Notes under the pieces: generated by a model
Databases searched by the model: none
What the model was told of the DNA's origin: nothing
Seen by the model: the letters and a program-made list of their open reading frames with translations, nothing else
Shown: positions 59,104 through 64,000 of the stretch, in pieces
Numbering within the stretch: position 1 is the stretch's first letter
How the letters are laid out: every line of letters begins with the position of its first letter
NCBI RefSeq assembly: GCF_009755265.1
Contig: NZ_WPOO01000014.1
Coordinates: 13,094 to 77,093, forward strand
From: Adlercreutzia rubneri
GTDB lineage: Bacteria > Actinomycetota > Coriobacteriia > Coriobacteriales > Eggerthellaceae
Length of the DNA stretch: 64,000 nucleotides
Direction of reading: 5' to 3'
Made by a program: the position numbers and the translations under genes

Positions 59104-59104
<1 letters not shown>
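58526..59104 (+). CDS. atpH: ATP synthase F1 subunit delta
   Basis: This protein of 192 residues has the OSCP/delta pattern: YASVLFDAAHTAGG at the N-terminus, LSNPDFTPAQRKELVEGVF, and DTSILGGIIMDVDGNYIDAS near the end. It joins the peripheral stalk to the alpha/beta head. ATG 58526 overlaps the end of atpF; its stop codon's last base is the first base of the atpA GTG. Confidence 0.94.
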
Positions 59105-60669
<1,565 letters not shown>

Positions 60670-60681
60670 GGTAGGTAGACC

Positions 60682-61611
60682 ATGCCCAACCTACATGACA
60701 TCGAACGGCGAATCAAATCCGTCAACTCGACGAAGCAGATCACGCGCACCATGGAAATGGTCGCCGCTGCCAAGATTCGCCGTGCTTCGGAGCGCGTCGA
60801 GAGCGCGCTTCCTTGGGCGGTCGCCATCTCAGACATGCTCATCAGCACGGCAAAGTACGCCCATCTGGACAACGAGCCGCTGCTGCAGGTCCACGACGAG
60901 GTGAAGCGGGTGCTCATCGTAGCCGTCACCTCCGACCGCGGGCTTGCCGGCGGCTTCAACACCAACGTGCTTCGCTATGTGGAGAAGCTCACGAAGGAAA
61001 AGCAGCGGGAAGGCGCCGAGGTCGAGGTGGCCGCCTGTGGCAAGAAGGCCATAGGATACTTCACCTACCGCGGCATCGATCCGGTGTTCTCCTTCGCGGG
61101 ATACTCGGCCGACCCGGAGTTCTCCCAGGCCGCCGAGTTGTCCGGCTACGTGATGTCTGCCTACGCCGAGGGCAAGCTCGACGAGGTGTTCATCGTGTAC
61201 AACCACGCGAAGAACGCCGCCGAGCAGACCTTGGTGGAGCAGCAGGTGCTGCCGGTCAAGGAGGAGTCCTACGCGGATCTTCTGGGCCTTACGGCCAAGC
61301 AGGAGGACATCTTCAAGTCCTTCCGCGAACGGGACGATTCCGCCATCCCGGGCGACATCGACTTCGAGCCGAGCACGGAGTCGGTCATGTCCTACATGAT
61401 GAACGCCTACCTGAACAACGCGTTCTACTACGCGATGCTCGATTCCGCAGTGGGCGAACAAGGCGCCCGCCGCAACGCGATGAAATCGGCTACCGACAAC
61501 GCGAACGAGATGGTCTCCACCCTGGAGCGCGTGTACAACACCGTGCGCCAGGGCGCCATTACCACGGAGATCACCGAGATCGTCGGCGGTGCCGCAGCTT
61601 TGGAGGATTAA
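60682..61611 (+). CDS. atpG: ATP synthase F1 subunit gamma
   Basis: This protein of 309 residues is the central stalk. The N-terminus has ERRIKSVNSTKQITRTMEMVAAAK and the C-terminus has ARRNAMKSATDNANEMV and RQGAITTEITEIVGGAAAL, the two helices of the rotor shaft. ATG 60682 follows AAGGTAGG. Confidence 0.95.
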   Translation: MPNLHDIERRIKSVNSTKQITRTMEMVAAAKIRRASERVESALPWAVAISDMLISTAKYAHLDNEPLLQVHDEVKRVLIVAVTSDRGLAGGFNTNVLRYVEKLTKEKQREGAEVEVAACGKKAIGYFTYRGIDPVFSFAGYSADPEFSQAAELSGYVMSAYAEGKLDEVFIVYNHAKNAAEQTLVEQQVLPVKEESYADLLGLTAKQEDIFKSFRERDDSAIPGDIDFEPSTESVMSYMMNAYLNNAFYYAMLDSAVGEQGARRNAMKSATDNANEMVSTLERVYNTVRQGAITTEITEIVGGAAALED

Positions 61612-63057
61612 ATGGCTGATAACACTTCTACTGAAGCGGCCAAGGGAGGCGCGACCGGACGTATCGTCCGTATCGTCGGCGCCGTTGTGGATGTGGAGTT
61701 CCCGGCAGACGCCATGCCGGCCATCTACAACGCCCTGACCGTGAAGGCACAAACCCCTTCGGGCGAAGTGTCCACCGTGCTCGAGGTGCAGACGCACCTG
61801 CCCGGTGACATCGTCCGTACCGTCGCTATGACGTCCACCGACGGCATGGTGCGCGGCCTGGAGGCCACCGACACTGGCTCTCCCATCATGATGCCCGTGG
61901 GCCAGGCGACCCTCGGCCGCATCTGGAACGTGCTGGGCGAGCCTGTCGACGGCAAGCCCATGCCCGCCGACGTCGAGTGGCGCCCGATCCATCATCCGGC
62001 CCCGCCGTTCGACACCCTGGTCACCTCCACGGAGACCTTCGAGACCGGCATCAAGGTCGTCGACCTCATCGAGCCTTACGTCAAGGGCGGCAAGACCGGC
62101 CTGTTCGGCGGCGCCGGCGTGGGCAAGACGGTCTGCATCCAGGAGCTCATCAACAACCTGGCCCAGGAGCACGGCGGCACGTCGGTGTTCACGGGCGTGG
62201 GCGAGCGCACCCGCGAGGGTACCGACCTGTACCTGGAGATGACCGACTCCGGCGTTATCGAGAAGACCTGCCTGGTCTACGGCCAGATGAACGAGCCTCC
62301 GGGAGCCCGTCTGCGCGTGGGCCTCGCCGGCCTGACCGAGGCGGAGTACTTCCGCGATCAGGGCCAGGACGTGCTGTTGTTCATCGACAACATCTTCCGT
62401 TTCACCCAGGCCGGCTCCGAGGTGTCCGCTCTGCTCGGTCGTATGCCCTCTGCCGTAGGCTACCAGCCGACGCTGGCCACCGAGATGGGCGATTTGCAGG
62501 AGCGCATCTGCTCCACGCAGACCGGCTCCATCACCTCCGTGCAGGCCGTGTACGTGCCCGCCGACGACCTGACCGACCCGGCCCCGGCCACCACGTTCAC
62601 CCACTTGGACGCCAAGACCGTTCTGTCCCGCTCCATCGCCGAGCTGGGCATCTACCCGGCCGTGGATCCGCTGGAGTCCACCTCCCGCGCGCTGGATCCC
62701 GAGATCGTGGGCCAGGAGCACTACGACGTGGCCATGGGCGTGCAGCAGATCCTGCAGCAGTACAAGGACCTGCAGGATATCATCGCCATTCTGGGTATGG
62801 ACGAGCTGTCCGAGGATCAGAAGCTGACCGTGAACCGCGCCCGTAAGGTGCAGAAGTTCCTGGGCCAGCCGTTCCATGTGGCCGAGGTCTTCACGGGCCT
62901 GCCCGGCGTGTACGTGAAGGTCGAGGATACCGTGCGCTCCTTCAAGGAGATTCTCGATGGCAAGTGCGACCACATTCCGGAGCAGTGCTTCGTGAACAAG
63001 GGCGCCATCGAGCAGGTGTACGAGGCCTACGACGCCATGCAGAAGGAAGGTAACTAA
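61612..63057 (+). CDS. atpD: ATP synthase F1 subunit beta
   Basis: This protein of 481 residues has Walker A GGAGVGKT, GVGERTREGTDLY (with the catalytic Glu), DVLLFIDNIFRF and YVPADDLTDPAPATTF. It carries the catalytic sites. Its ATG immediately follows the atpG stop (TAAATG), and its own stop TAA shares its last base with the atpC ATG (TAATG). Confidence 0.97.
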   Translation: MADNTSTEAAKGGATGRIVRIVGAVVDVEFPADAMPAIYNALTVKAQTPSGEVSTVLEVQTHLPGDIVRTVAMTSTDGMVRGLEATDTGSPIMMPVGQATLGRIWNVLGEPVDGKPMPADVEWRPIHHPAPPFDTLVTSTETFETGIKVVDLIEPYVKGGKTGLFGGAGVGKTVCIQELINNLAQEHGGTSVFTGVGERTREGTDLYLEMTDSGVIEKTCLVYGQMNEPPGARLRVGLAGLTEAEYFRDQGQDVLLFIDNIFRFTQAGSEVSALLGRMPSAVGYQPTLATEMGDLQERICSTQTGSITSVQAVYVPADDLTDPAPATTFTHLDAKTVLSRSIAELGIYPAVDPLESTSRALDPEIVGQEHYDVAMGVQQILQQYKDLQDIIAILGMDELSEDQKLTVNRARKVQKFLGQPFHVAEVFTGLPGVYVKVEDTVRSFKEILDGKCDHIPEQCFVNKGAIEQVYEAYDAMQKEGN

Positions 63058-63485
63058 TGGCCTCCATGGGCTGCATCGTGGCTCTTCCCGACAAGGCCCT
63101 GTTCCAGGGCGAGATCACCTACGCCAACATCCCGGGCACCGACGGCTACTTCGGCGTGCTGCCCGGGCACGAGCTGACGGTGTCGCTGAACCGCGAGGGC
63201 GGCCTGGTGACGCTGACCATCGACGATAACGAGAAGCGCGAGTTCCTCGTGATGGGCGGTGCCACCTCCGTGCTCGACGACAAGGTGACGGTGCTGGCCC
63301 GTTTCGGTACGGCCGTCGAGGATATCGACGCCGAGGCCGTGCGCGCCGAGGCCGACGAGTGCAAGAGTGCCATCGCCGAGCTGGAGCAGAAGAACGATCC
63401 CCAGGATCAGGCCACGCTTATGACCTGGCAGAAGAAGCTCGAGTGGTGCGAGGCCCAGCTTGCGCACGTAGGCCAGGCCGCGTAA
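63057..63485 (+). CDS. atpC: ATP synthase F1 subunit epsilon
   Basis: This protein of 142 residues has an N-terminal beta sandwich (IVALPDKALFQGEITYANIPGTDG, YFGVLPGHE) and a C-terminal helical pair. It couples the rotor and can inhibit ATP hydrolysis. It is the last gene of the operon and a hairpin follows. Confidence 0.93.
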   Translation: MASMGCIVALPDKALFQGEITYANIPGTDGYFGVLPGHELTVSLNREGGLVTLTIDDNEKREFLVMGGATSVLDDKVTVLARFGTAVEDIDAEAVRAEADECKSAIAELEQKNDPQDQATLMTWQKKLEWCEAQLAHVGQAA

Positions 63486-63547
63486 GGCCCAGCCGAGCCA
63501 AGAAAGGGAGCCGCGACACGCGCAGCCCCAAATTTTGAGCCTGTTTC

Positions 63548-63583
63548 GAGAGGCGCCCACCCCGGGCGCCTCTCGTCGTTTAA
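63548..63583 (+). terminator. Terminator of the ATP synthase operon
   Basis: CGAGAGGCGCCC (63548-63559) pairs perfectly with GGGCGCCTCTCG (63564-63575), followed by a short T-rich TCGTTT. Confidence 0.75.
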
Positions 63584-63584
63584 C

Positions 63585-63637
63585 TACGAAACCGACTTCG
63601 CTTCATGTCCGACGTACGAAACCGACTTCGCTTCATG
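63585..63637. repeat. 23-bp direct repeat, two copies
   Basis: A 23-base unit with CGAAACCGACTTCG at its centre and ending CTTCATG occurs at 63585-63607 and 63615-63637, a 30-bp period. There is no gene here. Confidence 0.75.
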
Positions 63638-63880
63638 CTCAGCGGCTTTTCCCTACGCTCGAGCGAGTCGGAATTTTTCGGAGCCTTCCCAACGGCCACC
63701 CCTCCCAGTCAACGAACCCCCCCGTTTTTGCATGAAATCTCGAGTTGTTAGCGTCTAGGGCCGCTGCGCGAGAAGACCGGGAAGATGCGCGCCAAATGCG
63801 CTCTCGTAAAATACGAGGTCAGGATCTTGCTCCCAAGAGATAGCTCCGAGCTCACCGTTCAGGTGCACTCCCGAGGGGGG
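63638..63880. other. Non-coding stretch before the mobile element edge
   Basis: I see no gene or RNA gene. The composition is more AT-rich than the operon before it, with several short inverted repeats, consistent with an insertion site. Confidence 0.35.
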
Positions 63881-64000
63881 TGCGGACAGTTACTTGGACA
63901 GCGGCCTACGCCGCCAGCCCCAACCGCCTCCTGCGGTTGTCTATCGTATCGTAGACGGTCCTGCCGCCCTCCCGGAAGGCCTTTAGACGGACGGTCGAGT
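63881..64000 (-). mobile_element. Edge of an insertion sequence with transposase C-terminus (IS3-like), partial
   Basis: On the minus strand an open frame enters from the right edge and ends at a TAG at 63906-63908. Its last 30 residues include RTVYDTIDNRRRRLGLAA, resembling the end of an IS3-family integrase-type transposase. Outside the stop lies TGTCCAAGTAACTGTCCGC, which looks like a transposon terminal repeat. Most of the element is beyond the window, so family and completeness cannot be judged. Confidence 0.45.

Overview
This window looks like a chromosomal stretch of an anaerobic gut actinobacterium of the family Eggerthellaceae (class Coriobacteriia: the Eggerthella, Gordonibacter, Adlercreutzia, Slackia group). 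The evidence is high GC content, a fused SecD-SecF, several Tat-exported lipoprotein flavoproteins of the fumarate-reductase type next to LuxR regulators with membrane-embedded N-termini, a NirJ2-type heme radical SAM enzyme, and an F1Fo ATP synthase operon preceded by rpiB-glyA-upp. Genus assignment is inference; no 16S or tRNA gene is present.

Layout. 1-6.3 kb: the 5' part of a winged-helix nucleotidyltransferase, an acyltransferase, a flavin reductase-rubredoxin protein, an LCP cell-wall ligase, an HPt protein and tgt. 6.3-12.6 kb: queA, a stand-alone DUF559-like nuclease, a secreted flavoprotein reductase and its LuxR-type regulator. 13-20 kb: secDF, small regulators and a heme locus (HemX-like membrane protein, a glutamyl-tRNA reductase-like protein that has lost the catalytic cysteine, NirJ2). 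20-27 kb: an iron/heme/cobalamin-type ABC importer, then an FMN riboswitch controlling a complete riboflavin ECF transporter. 27-37 kb: a carnitine-type acyl-CoA module (CaiA, CaiD, CaiC and CaiB relatives) with a TetR regulator and fixABCX. 37-43 kb: a triheme cytochrome/molybdopterin oxidoreductase fusion with a small secreted partner, a second membrane LuxR and a second secreted flavoprotein reductase. 43-46 kb: tandem alanine/sodium symporters, followed by a 37-codon hydrophobic peptide gene that resembles a type I toxin. 46-51 kb: a tightly overlapping operon of two FAD proteins, a Sua5-type protein and a lipase-like hydrolase. 51-63.5 kb: glpK, rpiB, glyA, upp, dCMP deaminase and the complete ATP synthase operon. 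The last 100 bases look like the edge of an insertion sequence.

Physiologically the genes fit anaerobic respiration. Quinone- or flavin-linked electron transfer (FixABCX, cytochrome-Mo enzyme, exported flavoprotein reductases) is supplied with cofactors by the heme locus, the iron-type importer and the riboflavin transporter, and is coupled to the proton-type ATP synthase.

The most unusual content is non-coding. Three kinds of intergenic structured repeat recur: (i) an element built from 26-bp repeats at a fixed 61-bp period, arranged head-to-head around a 92-bp centre (7.6 and 12.7 kb); (ii) long hairpins with variable outer stems, conserved internal boxes and often a nested inner hairpin (16.0, 26.8, 51.3, 54.8 and 55.6 kb, perhaps 6.1 and 19.9 kb); (iii) an approximately 80-bp hairpin flanking the LCP gene on both sides. 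In (ii) and (iii) the stems differ between copies while remaining paired, which suggests selection on structure or a mobile palindromic element.
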